Below the pieces are notes generated by a model that worked only from the letters and a program-made list of their open reading frames with translations, was not told the origin of the DNA and did not search any database. Below are positions 1 to 11,500 of a stretch of DNA of 64,000 nucleotides, in pieces (the stretch's first letter is position 1; every line of letters begins with the position of its first letter). The stretch comes from Symsagittifera roscoffensis (lineage: Eukaryota > Xenacoelomorpha > Acoela > Convolutidae). The translations under genes were made by a program, and so were the position numbers. The stretch covers positions 17,615,639 through 17,679,638 of the forward strand of contig NC_087067.1 in NCBI RefSeq assembly GCF_963678635.1. The letters are read 5' to 3'.

Positions 1-184
1 TTTCAACCGGGTAGTAGACACGGGTAGTTTCAACCGGGTAGTAGACACGGGTAGTTTCAACCGGGTAGTAGACACGGGTAGTTTCAACCGGGTAGTAGAC
101 ACGGGTAGTTTCAACCGGGTAGTAGACACGGGTAGTTTCAACCGGGTAGTAGACACGGGTAGTTTCAACCGGGTAGTAGACATT
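1..184. repeat. 27-bp minisatellite, about 6.8 copies
   Basis: Tandem array of a 27-bp unit (tttcaaccgggtagtag followed by acacgggtag), essentially identical from copy to copy. The last copy breaks off into unique sequence at about 182. The array runs off the window's left edge, so its full size is unknown. It lies in the intron upstream of the FARSA terminal exon. Confidence 0.95.
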
Positions 185-1132
185 TCCCCCGTAAATAACT
201 TTGTTCACAGGATGCCTCAGATTGGTGGTCAAATCCTTCAAATCTGTATTTTGGTCAGCTAACAGACAAATTTTGAGCTTGTGTTCATTTTAAATGCCAG
301 TTCCATTCAAAACCGATTTTTTGTGAGAGTCGATGAACTCTTATATAGATCTTTGTGATTTTTTTGTTTTAAATTTTTAAAGTGCACTTCATTTATTTTA
401 ATGAAAGGAAGGAAAATTCAAATATTGAGCAGTTTTTTAGAAATCCCAGCGGACTAAAAGCTTTACCTATTGATCCAGTTTTCTCTAATTGAGTTAATTT
501 AATCAAAAATGTACGAAATTTTCGGTAGATAAATTTTGAGACATTATTCAAAAAAAATTGTCTCATTTTCTGTCAGTTAGGTTGCCATGCTATTTTTTGT
601 TATATTGAAAGTGATGTGAAGCTTCGCTTCGCCACTTTGTCATAATAGTACACCACATGGTCTTTTTGTTTCCACATTGTCTCTCTGTTTCTACATTGTC
701 TCTCTGTTTCCTTTTTGAGGTTGGAAGGATTTTTCCGCTGTTCTTTGCACAGTTAGGTACCACGAAACAGGCTTACGAGGTTGAAGCATATTTTATTTTG
801 CAGACGTTTCAGTCGTAATTCGAGCTATTTTCCAAAAATTTTGAAGCAATTATTGCGGTGCCGTGAAAAAATTGTCTTAATGTGTTAGTTTTCCAACCAG
901 CTCAGACAGAACTATGCACAATTCTTGACTTCTGGCGATGGCCAAATAATCTTCAATTAACTTGTAGTTTTTAAGCATCAGTTCGCGCCTCCTTCAAACT
1001 AAAAGAAGTTGTTATTCTGAAAAATCAAATATTAAAGAACGTCGTAATTTGCTGTGATAATCGTGGATGAAATTTTCAGTGCTACTTGCAGATCAGCTGG
1101 CCATGTTTGATAAATTTATAAAGGTTGCTTAG
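185..1132 (+). other. FARSA intron, 3' part
   Basis: No coding signal. Positions 190-300 resemble the repeat block at 33260-33340 (shared words around acagacaaattttgagctt). Positions 328-592 are a decayed family A element. The family B tail (aagcttcgcttcgccac) lies near 617-640. The intron ends in the acceptor ttgcttag at 1132. Confidence 0.6.
328..592 (+). repeat. family A element, degenerate and internally deleted
   Basis: Recognised by the start gagagtcgatgaact, the central words cagcggactaaaagc and attgatccagttttctc, and a closing ctgtcagtta. It is shorter than intact copies such as 45954-46430 and has lost about 200 bp of interior. Confidence 0.6.
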
Positions 1133-1756
1133 GTGAAGAAAATGCATTCGGAAGGAGGATCAGGATCGATAGGGTACCAATACGACTGGAGTGAAGAAGA
1201 GGCACTGAAGAACCTTCTGAGAACTCACACAACTGCAGTGTCATCACGCATGTTGTACAAATTGGCACAGAAAACGAAATCAACTGGAAAGTTCGAGCCA
1301 GTTAAATTGTTCTCAATCGACCGTGTGTTCCGAAATGAGACCTTGGATGCAACGCATTTGGCCGAATTCCATCAAATCGAAGGCTTAGTTGCGGATTATG
1401 ATTTGACCTTGGGGAATCTCATTGGAATGTTGTACGAGTTCTTCAATAAACTTGGAATCAAGAATCTCAGATTCAAGCCTGCGTATAATCCATACACTGA
1501 GCCCAGTATGGAGGTCTTTAGTTTCCACCCAGGGTTGAAAAAATGGATCGAAATTGGTAATTCTGGAATTTTCCGACCCGAAATGCTAATACCAATGGGT
1601 TTGCCCGAAGACGTTTCAGTCATTGCGTGGGGACTATCACTTGAACGACCGACAATGATTAAGTATAAGCTGGACAACATTCGAGATTTGTGTGGTCACA
1701 AAGTTAACCTTCAGATGGTGTATGACAACCCGCTTTGTAGAATTGAGAAGCATTAA
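1133..1756 (+). CDS. FARSA: phenylalanyl-tRNA synthetase alpha subunit, terminal exon
   Basis: Encodes the C-terminal 207 residues of the cytosolic PheRS alpha subunit, which in an alpha2beta2 enzyme with FARSB charges tRNA-Phe with phenylalanine. The exon opens after the acceptor ttgcttag with VKKMHSEGG, matching the human segment VKRVHSQGG. Class II motif 2 is clear ([16 protein letters not shown], then [10 protein letters not shown]). The Phe pocket stretch [17 protein letters not shown] and motif 3 (GLSLERPTM) follow, then [14 protein letters not shown] and a stop at 1754-1756. Upstream exons (N-terminal DNA-binding-like domain and motif 1) are outside the window. The exon's leading GTG is codon Val, not a start. 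One exon here spans what several exons encode in vertebrates. The reading frame is intact. Confidence 0.97.
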   Translation: MKKMHSEGGSGSIGYQYDWSEEEALKNLLRTHTTAVSSRMLYKLAQKTKSTGKFEPVKLFSIDRVFRNETLDATHLAEFHQIEGLVADYDLTLGNLIGMLYEFFNKLGIKNLRFKPAYNPYTEPSMEVFSFHPGLKKWIEIGNSGIFRPEMLIPMGLPEDVSVIAWGLSLERPTMIKYKLDNIRDLCGHKVNLQMVYDNPLCRIEKH

Positions 1757-1760
1757 AATG

Positions 1761-2452
1761 TACTTAATTAAATATTGCCTGACAGATAAAATATTGACTT
1801 GGAAGGGAAATAACTAAAATTGTAAATTTCTATTTGGCTTGATAAAAATTTTGCAAATTTTGTGTCTGCTACAATTTGAAAAATAGTTCAGCTGGTTTTT
1901 TGTTGCATGTCTTAATATTTGAAAGTGTTATTACCCTTACGATAAGCAAGGCTATTGTTTACGTAGTTCACAGGAATCATCTGGACTCCTGGTGATACCT
2001 TGGCTCATAATGAATTTGAACTTTTTAGTGTCTGCTGCTCACTTAGCCGTGAAGTAACGAATACGCTTAGGATGATTAGGGTCCTGGTGTTAAATTGGTA
2101 TTTACGTACTTAATTAAATATTGCCTGACAGATAAAATATTGACTTGGAAGGGAAATAACTAAAATTGTAAATTTCTATTCGGCTTGATAAAAATTTAGC
2201 AAATTTTGTGTCTGCTACAATTTGAAAAATAGTTCAGCTGGTTTTTTGTTGCATGTCTTAATATTTGAAAGTGTTATAACCCTTACGATAAGCAAGGCTA
2301 TTGTTTACGTAGTTCACAGGAATCATCTGGACTCCTGGTGATACCTTGGCTCATAATGAATTTGAACTTTTTAGTGTCTGCTGCTCACTTAGCCGTGAAG
2401 TAACGAATACGCTTAGGAAGATTAGTGTCCTGGAGTTGAATCTGACTAGGAC
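1761..2452 (+). repeat. 346-bp direct tandem duplication just after the FARSA stop
   Basis: Positions 1761-2106 and 2107-2452 are near-identical copies in direct tandem, differing at only a handful of sites; both start tacttaattaaatattgcc. Each copy contains a family S start (cccttacgataagcaagg) and the tRNA-like block cttagccgtgaagtaacg. Copy 1 begins five bases after the FARSA stop, so the duplication probably lies in the FARSA 3' UTR or just beyond it. High identity suggests a recent event. Confidence 0.93.
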
Positions 2453-2856
2453 CTGCTTTTTTTCAAACGGTTAAGATTCCGATTCAAAAAAATTTTGGTC
2501 TAATATTTGTTTGCTTAAATTTTTTCGGCTTAGTTGTCTTATCTAAGAACCGTTTTGTTTTGCTGTAAACAGTTTTCACTGTAGTTGCTATAAGTGTTCG
2601 AGCATTTCATAAATCCGGCCGAATCGAAATGTGTTTTTTACATTGATTGTAATTTTACCAACTCGATTCGTAAAAAATTCATATTTTAATTTGTCTTTTT
2701 TATCGGCTAAGTTTCAGCTTAGTTCATTTCGACCTAGTGGCCTCTAATTGCTTTGTTTGGGGATCGAAAAAAGTTTTTGTGTGCGTGTGTGTGTTCTGAG
2801 GGAAATTTTTTTTTTGATTTTTTTTCGGCATGAAAGGTTTTTGCTCAAGTGTTTAA
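1931..2856 (+). repeat. family S element (5' part duplicated), interrupted by family A
   Basis: The same order of blocks is found at 17985-18540: cccttgNgat start, ggctcataatgaattNaa, a tRNA-like block ending in a B-box-like tcNgagttgaatctgac, gactaggacctg, cgacttagtggcctct, and cggcatgaaag. The element is broken at about 2856 by a family A insertion and resumes at about 3337 with ggctttgttaccgcttg, matching 18378 onward. Confidence 0.7.
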
Positions 2857-3336
2857 CAGTAATGTAGGTAGTGAAGACTCTTATGTAGGACTTGGTCAGT
2901 TTTTTTTGTTTTTTTTTCGGGAAAAACTCTTAAAATGCTCTAATAACTACAGATATGCATTCTTTCATATTAATGCATTTATCAATACACTTAGGTATAT
3001 ATGCGCTTTTTGAGTTCAATTTGAATTCATATGCTGAAAGTTACGTAAATTAAACTCCAAATACGAACGTGGAAATGGCACGAAAAAACATGAACAGTTT
3101 CTAGTTTCGAAAGTGGAATTTTATTTTTAGATTTTCAGCGGAATAAATACTTAATCTATTGATCCAGTTTTCTGAAGTTGGGTTCATGTTATCAAAAAAG
3201 CGACAATCATGAACTGTACTAGAAATTCAAAGAGGTTAAAGAGCATCTATTTTTTCTTCGAAATTCAAAAGTGTTTTTTTTTTCTGTTTACTTGCGTTCA
3301 TTACTCGTTTCCAACTGTCAGTTGGCTATGTTTTTG
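2857..3336 (+). repeat. family A element inserted in a family S element
   Basis: Starts near aacagtaatgtaggtagtg, carries the family words ctctaataactacag, aaatacgaacgtgg, cagcggaataaat and ttgatccagttttct, and ends gcgttcattactcg plus the palindrome CCAACTGTCAGTTGG and ctatg. The flanks match the uninterrupted family S copy at 18350-18400, which fixes both borders to within a few bases. Confidence 0.8.
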
Positions 3337-4014
3337 GCTTTGTTACCGCTTGATAATACTATCATATTCAATCAGGCGTAGAGTTAGCACAACTGTTTGA
3401 GACCACGAAATTTTGCGGCTTTAATCCGGTCGTGTGTGTTTTTTGCAAATATAGAGCCGTAGAGTTTTTGTGCTTTTTCGGGGTATCGTCCGTCTGTTTA
3501 TTTTTGTCGGCTTAGTTCCTGTAGAGAGATTTTTGTTGAAGGTTCAGCTTTATTCTAAGTTGCTGTAATCCACGTGGTTGACGACAAAGCCCGGGAGTTC
3601 GATTTCAGTCGAGACCTGTTATATTTTGTCGATAGAAAAGTTTCGGCTAATATTGATTATTGTCGGTCTGCTTATTTTTGTCGGCTTAGTTCCGCAGAAA
3701 TGTTTTCTTTTTGAAATTTGTTTTTTTTTCCAGCATTCTGAAAGCTCTTTGTAAAATTTCTAATGATGCAGGCAATTTTTATTTAGATATTTTGGGCTTT
3801 TGTTGCAATTTTTTATGGACAAAAACGATTTTTTCGAAGTATAAAAAAAATTCCGTTTGATTGTAATCATATTCATTCATATTTGTATCGCAAGTGGTGC
3901 GAAGCTCAGCTTCGCCTCTGTGTAATAATTTCTCTAATTGAAATTTAATTTTTCAGATTCTCAGATGTACTGAAATACTTAAATCAGAAGAGTGATTTTT
4001 CAGATGATTTTGAC
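3337..4014 (+). other. family S remainder and TPR 5' flank
   Basis: Positions 3337-3420 continue the interrupted S element. Positions 3577-3620 hold a degenerate tRNA-like block (gagttcgatttcagtc). Positions 3889-3932 carry a family B 3' hairpin tail (GCGAAGCTCAGCTTCGC then ctctgtgtaa). Two possible splice acceptors, tttttcag at about 3956 and 4003, suggest the TPR start codon lies in a second or later exon with a non-coding exon upstream. I see no recognisable promoter. Confidence 0.5.
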
Positions 4015-7000
4015 ATGTCTGAAATTTCCATCGAGAAATATATCTCTGAAGATGTGCGGAATGAATTGTCAAGCGCAGCTGTAGAAAACATTAAAAGTTT
4101 GATAGGCGAAAGAGAAAACATTGAAAAGCAATTTTGTGCACTGCAGGAAAAACACGATTCGCTTGAAATTGATTTCGAACAAAGATATTATGATTTGGAA
4201 CAGAACTGTTTGAAGCTCCAGGAAAATTACTCGGGTCAGGTTAAAAAATGTGAAGAGTTGTCTAACACTATTAAACAATATAGTGACGAAGGGATGGCGA
4301 CGAAAAATGAAGTCTTGCAGCTTCGAGAAAAATATAAATCGGCGGAAAGCTTAGTTGAGAGTTTACAGAGTAAAGTTGACTGTTTACTCGTTGAGAAGCA
4401 AGATTTGAACCAAGTTTTGGAATCAAGGTCGCAAGAAGTGAGTTACTTAACTGAGGAAAATAAAAGGTTGTCGGATAGTTACAAAGAAGCGATGAATGCA
4501 AAATACGAAGCACAGGCTAGTTTTGAGAAAGCGAAAAGTTCTGAAGATAATTTTCGATTTGAGACGAATCAAGTTAAAAATCAACTGGAATTGCTGAACA
4601 TGCAAGTTGAGAAGCAATCTGACGATTTGATGAGCAAACATGACGAAATTCAGCGGCTTAGACGAGAGAAAATTTTCGCAGCTTCGGATGTACAAAAGCA
4701 ACTCGATAAATTGAAAGAAGAGCACGAATCAGTTACGAGGAAGCTGGACGAAGCTAATAAATTGAACAAACAATATGAAGCGCAAGTGGCCAAGTACATT
4801 GACAAACTAAGGGACGCGGACGAATATAACAACGGCTTGGAAAGTCATTTCCAGAAGGAAATCGCAAACCAGACAAAACTGGCCGAATTGTATCAGAAGG
4901 CAAACGACGACGCTGAAAGTAAAAATAAAAATCTTCTGAAGGCGGTGGCCGAGTTACAAAATATGGTGAGCCAAGCCGAAAGTGAAAAACAAGAAACGGA
5001 GGCTAAGTATTTCAAGCTGACTGCTGAGTTTGACCTGTTTAAAGAAAACTCAAACTGCGAAATTGAAAAACAGAAAATTGAGTTAGAGAGGTCAAACGAG
5101 TTGATTGAAATATCCAGAAAAAGTAAAGAACTCGTTGAAATGTCGCCGAGCGCTGAAGCTATTAGCAAGCACATGAGAAGTGGTCTTACAATCACAGAGT
5201 TGTACAGTAGTTATGTTGACGCAACCACAGAGCTTGACAATCAGAAAGCGGAGAACCACAGGTTGCAGAAATCTTTGGACCAAATTATCCAAGAGGTGCA
5301 AGAAAAAGCGCCAATTTTGAGACAGCAGAAGCAGGATTACGAGAAATGTCTGATTACAAATTGCGATTTAACTAAAAAGTTAGATTTAGCAATGGTGCAA
5401 AGTCAGAAAGCTAAAAGTACGATCGAATCGTTGCAACGAGCAAACGATCATCTGAAACGCCAGAATGATTCTTTGGAGCAATCGAAAGGCGATTTCTGTA
5501 AGCAGCTGCAGCACTTAATTAGAGAAAATACTATTCTTAAAGGAGGAAGCGTCGCCGATGATAGAAGTCAAACTAGTGTCGAATCAATCACTGACGAATC
5601 TTTCTCGAATGATAGTGACAAAGTGATTTCGCTGAACCTCGTTAAGTACACTGACATTATTGATTTGCAAGTTAAGAATACTCAGCTTTTGGCGGCCTTG
5701 AGGTCAATTTCAGATGAAAAAGAGGCGGAACAGGAAGGAAAATACAGAACTAAGTTGGAAAGCTTGGAAATGAAGTTGAAAAATGCTGTGGAAGAGAATG
5801 ATATGTATCAGGACGAAATGCGAAAAATGAAAGAGTTGCTATCGAAGAGTGAGCGGCAGAATAACATGTACAGGGTGTTGCTAGACCAGCGCGAAGAATC
5901 AAGCTTTGTTGATGATTCGCGAGTTGACAGCTCTATTAATGACTCAGTAGTGTCTGGAGGTTCTAAAGATACTGGGGCTTCTATGGTTCTGAGTCCAAAT
6001 AAAATGCAACAGATGCATCAAGCAACAGTAGCTGCAGCGATGAGTGAAGAGGAACGAAAAACACTTCAAGGAGGGATCCAAGAACTGAAAGCGGAAGTTA
6101 AACAGTGGAAAGAAGAAACGAGAAATGCCGAAGTCAAGGCGAACGAACGTTGCTTTGAATACCAAAAAGAAAACTCAGAGCTTAGATTACAAAATAGTAA
6201 ACTTGCTACTGCAAGTAGCAGTTTGAGTGATAAAGTTAGTTTACAAGCACTTAATGAGAAAGCTTTGCAAAATGAGCTGGAAAGTTTCAGGAAACAAGTC
6301 AATGCAATGTCATCGACCCAGGCCAAAATGCAATCCAATATTGACGTTCTCAATTCAGACATCAGAGCGGCCCAAGAGAAGTATAGCACAGCTTATGTGC
6401 AGTTACAGTCATTGCAATCAGAAAGGTCAGTTTGGAAAAACACCGAGAAACATTTGATTCGCGAGAGAGATCGGCTGCTAGATGATAAACGAGTGCAAAG
6501 CAACCTCATGGCTAATATAGACTCACTCAAAAATGCTCTGGAGTTCAACGCTAATGATCAACAGATAAGGTACCAAAAAGCTATAGGTACTCTTCAAGCG
6601 AATTTGGACGTCGCCCAGAAGAAAAATCGAGATTTAGAATCGGAGAAAAGAAATGGTGTCAAGGATTACGAAGCACGGCTCAAAGATCTGGGTGAAAAAT
6701 TGAACTCCGAATTGGAGCAAAACCGGAAATTAACAGCAGAATTGACGAACGCTAAGAACGATTTAGCCACGAGTGAAGGTCAATTGCAACTAAAGACCTC
6801 TCAACTAGAACAGTCAGGAGCTGCAGGGTCCAAGCATGGATCGCAAGAGTCAATGGATGCGGATATGTCTCGAAATGAAGATGAAGATTTGGCAAATGTG
6901 TCGATGAATTTGGAACGTGCTGAATCAGAATTGCAAATCCTCAGGAGCCAAAAGAAAACTCTAGAGCAGCATTTGGAGAATTACAAACACATGTGCGAGG

Positions 7001-8517
7001 TTTCTGAAGAGAAGTATAATTCGGATACTGCCCAATACGAAGAAAAGATAACGAGCTTGGAAAAACAATTGAAAGACTTTTCGACCAGTCAAAAAACACA
7101 ATTCCAAACTATCGCGAAGTTGGAAAATGATAACACGAAATTGCGAGAGGATTTGAAAAATATGGTAGATAATTCAGACTCGTCGCATAGCAAGATTGTT
7201 CGAAAATGTGACGATTTGGAATCTCAATTGAGCAAGTCGATGTCTTTGAACAATGGTCTCAAAAATGAAATCGAGAATCTCAAAATTCAACTAGAAGACA
7301 AAAGTGAGAATCTATCCCTTCTTTCGCAAAAGCTGGAAACTTCTTCGCAGAAATTGAATGAAGGCACAAGTCAGACTGCTAATTTTGAAGCGCAACTTCA
7401 TGAAAAGTCGAAAGAAATTGAAAGATTGAAATCGCAAACGGAATCAATGGGAATCGAAATAGAAGGATTTAAGTCTCAAGTTGAGTTTAACATGAACAGT
7501 TATAAAAGTAAAGAAACTCATATGGGAACTAGAATCAAGGATTTGGAGAAACAAAACCAAATTTTGCTGGAAGAAATTGACAAATTAGGATCTTTAGTCA
7601 GCAAAACTAAAACATCGATTTTAGACTCGTCCTTTAATGACAGCATTTCAGGAGAGATTCCAGAAAATCCTCCTCCCGGAACTGAAAATTTGATTGAACT
7701 GATCCGGCATTTACGACGTGAGAAGGACATTTACCTGGCTAAGTATGAAGTGAATCAAGGCGAATGCGAGAGAGCGAAACAGAAATTGGTGTTCACCCAG
7801 AAAAGGGTTAAAGAATTGGAAGGTTTGCTAAAAGAGGAAGAAGAAAGACATCAAAAGTTGTACCAGGCGATGTCGCAGCAGGAAGAGTTGAACAAAAAGA
7901 ATGACCAGGTTTTGGTGCTACAAGACAGCAACTCCTTCTTGAGAAAGGAATCGGCGAGGCTGCGAGAGGAATTGGAGGCTGAAAAACGGCGCCAGAAAGA
8001 AGCCGAAGAAGCGGCTTTGAAACCTCTGAAGGATGAAATTGCGACTCTGAAAATGAATGCAGATGCTCATTTAAGCGAAGTGGAAATAATGACCGATGAA
8101 ATCACTAAATGGAAGGCGAGAAATAACGAATTGCTTGAACGAATCACAAAAATTGATTCCGAGGAAAACAAGAAAGTTTTGGCGAAGGCTAAAGAACTGG
8201 AAACTAAGAATGTGAACTTAGCTGCTGAGCTGAAGGGTCTAGAAAGCCGACTGTTCATGATGAATAAAGAAAAGAATGATTTCATGGAGAAATACAAAGC
8301 TTCATCTACTGAAGCGAATTTGCTGCGAAGTGCCAAGAACACTTTGGAGAGTGAAAAAGGCACGTTGGTGAAGCAGTTGGACACTTTGAAGGGTCAAGTG
8401 GCGACACTAGAGGGAAAAGTGACCGGTAGTAAAGGTTCAGTGGACGAGTTGGCCAATCTGAGGGCACGATATAAGAAGTTGCAGGAGTTCGCAAAGAGCA
8501 AAGTTGAAATTGAAAAG
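4015..8517 (+). CDS. TPR: TPR exon A: 1,501-codon coiled-coil exon
   Basis: Begins at the first in-frame ATG (MSEISIEKYISEDVRNEL), which aligns with the start region of human TPR. It stays open for 4.5 kb and ends VEIEK with donor aag|gtatat. Translation past the donor gives a low-complexity Lys/Tyr/Phe run to a stop at 8580, so that extension is intronic. The human gene divides the same region into dozens of exons; here it is one. The content is heptad repeats with short Ser/Gly breaks around residues 520-540, 635-660 and 945-960. Confidence 0.95.
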
Positions 8518-11500
8518 GTATATCTTAAAAAAAAATACTTTGGTACATCTAATCTTAAAAAAAAATTGTATTTTGGTTAACAGATAAACATTCAACGAGA
8601 AGTGAGGATTTTATCGTTGATATATTACAATAGGTGACAGGTTCAAGTAAATAGCTGGGTCGCTCTTTTTTATACTTCGAATAGTATTTACAATTTATTT
8701 CAAAGCCAAATTTTTTGCCAAACCAAAATAAGTATAAAGTTTGAATTTTTGAATGACATTTCATCTGGCAGAGTACTGTTATTATAAAAATTACCTTAGT
8801 AGCATGTACATTTGGTTGAAAATGAAATGACTCTATTATGCAATATAGTTCATAAATTTAATACTTGCACTATGCTCAAATAGTTCTTAAAATTACCACC
8901 TATTGTAACATATCACCATTTATTAATACCACCTAACATCGAGTGTTCTTCCGTTTTCAAGGCTCCATATTTTCCATGTTTCTTAAATGGAAGAATGGAT
9001 AATAAAACAATATCTGGCGTTGCAAAGATCTTTCAATCTAACTGCTAGATAGATACAATAAAATTACAAAAAGCTGTAAACAGCGGACTACGAGGTCCCA
9101 TATAGGCATTGTTGAAACATTATTTGGAAAATAGATAACACGTAGTCAAAATAGGCTCCAAAATATCGAAAATTGAAAATTATTCACTACACAGGTATCT
9201 GTGCTCGGGCCACTACTGTTCATTTTAATGATGAATGATTTACCAACGATTACAAACTCAGTGAACACATATTCATACGCTGATGATACAGCAGGGAAGC
9301 AAAAAGAACAAAACATACACCAATACAATGAGGGTTTATCAAAAATATGAAATTAGTACAAAACAATAAACATAAATTTTAATAGAAAGTAATCATAGGA
9401 ATAGACAAAATAAAAATAGGAACCGATGATGTTAAAAAGGGACACTATACTATATATTTGGGCGTTCACATGGACTCAAAATTAGATTTCATATTAACTT
9501 TTTCGTCAAAAAATGAATAATTTTGTGGGTTGCTCTACCGATTACGTGACGTACTAACGACAGCTCAACTAATTAAAACCTATTTCAGTCATTTTCAGAT
9601 AATACTGCAATATGGGATTATAGTGTACGGCACAGCTAATAAAACATCTCTAGAAAAACTTGAAATGGAACAAAACCAAATTCTTAGAATTTTTTTAAAG
9701 AAAATGGAGAAATCAGTCAGTAACACATTTTAAAGAAACCTACAAGATATGCTCTGTGAAAGAATTGCACATAGACGAGATATTCAAAGCTTTTACGGGA
9801 GGATTTAAAAAAAGAATTCCTGAGAAACTCAATTTTGGACTCGGAGATGGAGATATTGAAACATAGAAGAGTTTTTAAAAAATCAAACCAACGAGTAGTT
9901 TCACTGGTAAAAGCCCAATAAATAAGAGTATGCATAAGAAGACTATTCAATTTTATTCAACATTTTTTTTTTGAAGATTTTGCCGATAGAGTCTGCAATC
10001 TTGATGATAGTCAATTAAACACTTTTTCGATGATTAAGCATTTTTTTTCGCGATCTATACATCACAAATAATAAAGAAATGATAGATCTGTTTTTTAAAG
10101 AGGGGGGTTGAAGGGTATGGACAACTGATAGTTATATTAGTTTACAGGAAAAACTTCTTAGTACTGCTTAGAAATTGTACCGCTCAATTAAGACTTTACC
10201 TGACTAGGCCTATCGGGCCTTTTGATGTCCTTGCATATCAGAATTATGTAAATTGACAAATGTCTGTTGAATAATCTCTATGAAAACAATTTATTATGAT
10301 TATTATAATTATTATTATTATTATTATTATCATTATTATGATTATTATTATGATTATTATTATTATTAAAAAGTTTATCACCCCTCTCCTAAACATAAAA
10401 AAGCGGAGTGGAAAAGTGAGTTTTTTTCTTTCAGTTCTATATTTGTATCCTTTTTTAAACTGTAGTCGAAACATCTTAATTGTTTTCACAGCAAAAGAGT
10501 TCTTACATGAAGTTTAGAATTGATTTTTAGAAGCTGCTGAAAGACTCCGAAGAGTTGAAAGGCGAAGTCGCCTCTCTGGAGACCCAAAGAACAGATCTGA
10601 CCAAGGCCAAAGAGCTGATTGAAAAACGTCTATCTGAAACTACAGTCGTAAGCACTCAGCAAGCAACCGAATCGAACTGCGACAAATGCACAGTGGCCGA
10701 GGCTGATAATCTAGACTCGAAAGGAAGGATTGAATCGCTTTTGTCGGAAATAAAGAAGGCCAAATTGCAGTTAGATGAAAGCCAAAAGAGGTCAACTTTG
10801 CTAGAGCAGGCGCTGAGTAAGACCGCGCCAGGATCTTCAAGTGAAGCTGCGAGCAGTTTGAATGAACTGAAATACAAAAGTTTGCTCAACCAAAATGAAC
10901 TGCTCAAGAAGGTCAGTATAACTTCATCTTGAGGAGGTCGTTTCACTTTGATGTGGAATGAGCTGCAGTTGAATCCTAACCTGTGAAAGTAACTGTATTT
11001 TCTGTATGAATTGTTTAGATTTGCTTATAATGCGTAAGACGTTGACTGCTCACATTATGATAGTCCATATAATGTTTGAATTCAGACGGAGAGAGAGGAT
11101 ACCATTAATTAAGCAAGACGATCAACTCATTTAGTCAGGACAAAAATTGAGCTTTTCAGCTCATTGGATGTGCACTGATAGAACTAAAGTTAATTTTTAG
11201 GAAAAATTTACAATGAAAAGAGGAGATTTAAATTATCTCAACTGTCTTCAACAAACAGATTAACTAAATATGTTTTTTTTGCACTTCTGAGAGCAAGTGT
11301 CTTGTAGCTTGTAATCGGGAACTAGTTTCTCTTCCGTAAACAACTTTTGTCACATATCTGTAAGAAATTCAACTTGCTTTATTATTGAACTTAACAACTG
11401 CTTTAGTGACAACTGCTTTTGAGCTTTAGTATATTTTCCTTTTGTTTTTTTTTTAGCTTGAAAACTTTGTTCTGTCTGAATAGTTTGCGCTTATGGTTTT

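Larger units (their letters stand above)
8518..10530 (+). other. TPR intron 1
   Basis: Phase 0 intron, donor gtatat and acceptor gatttttag. It contains a decayed LINE (about 9060-9990) and an ATT-rich microsatellite (10293-10372). No family A/B element is recognised in it. Positions 8581-9050 show nothing identifiable. Confidence 0.85.

Noticed and set aside
1-184. CRISPR-like array
   Set aside because: The units abut with no spacers, and the context is an animal intron; it is a minisatellite.
8518-8580. In-frame continuation of the first TPR exon to a stop
   Set aside because: A good donor lies at 8518, the extension is low-complexity, and the coiled coil resumes in phase at 10531.
9198-9290. 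Retrovirus or LTR-element polymerase
   Set aside because: The SVLGPLLF and YADDT pattern and the following blocks fit a non-LTR LINE, and no terminal repeats are seen. No retroviral, Polinton or toxin relic was found elsewhere in the window.
10244-10517. Poly-isoleucine open frames on both strands
   Set aside because: They are translations of the (ATT)n microsatellite, not genes.
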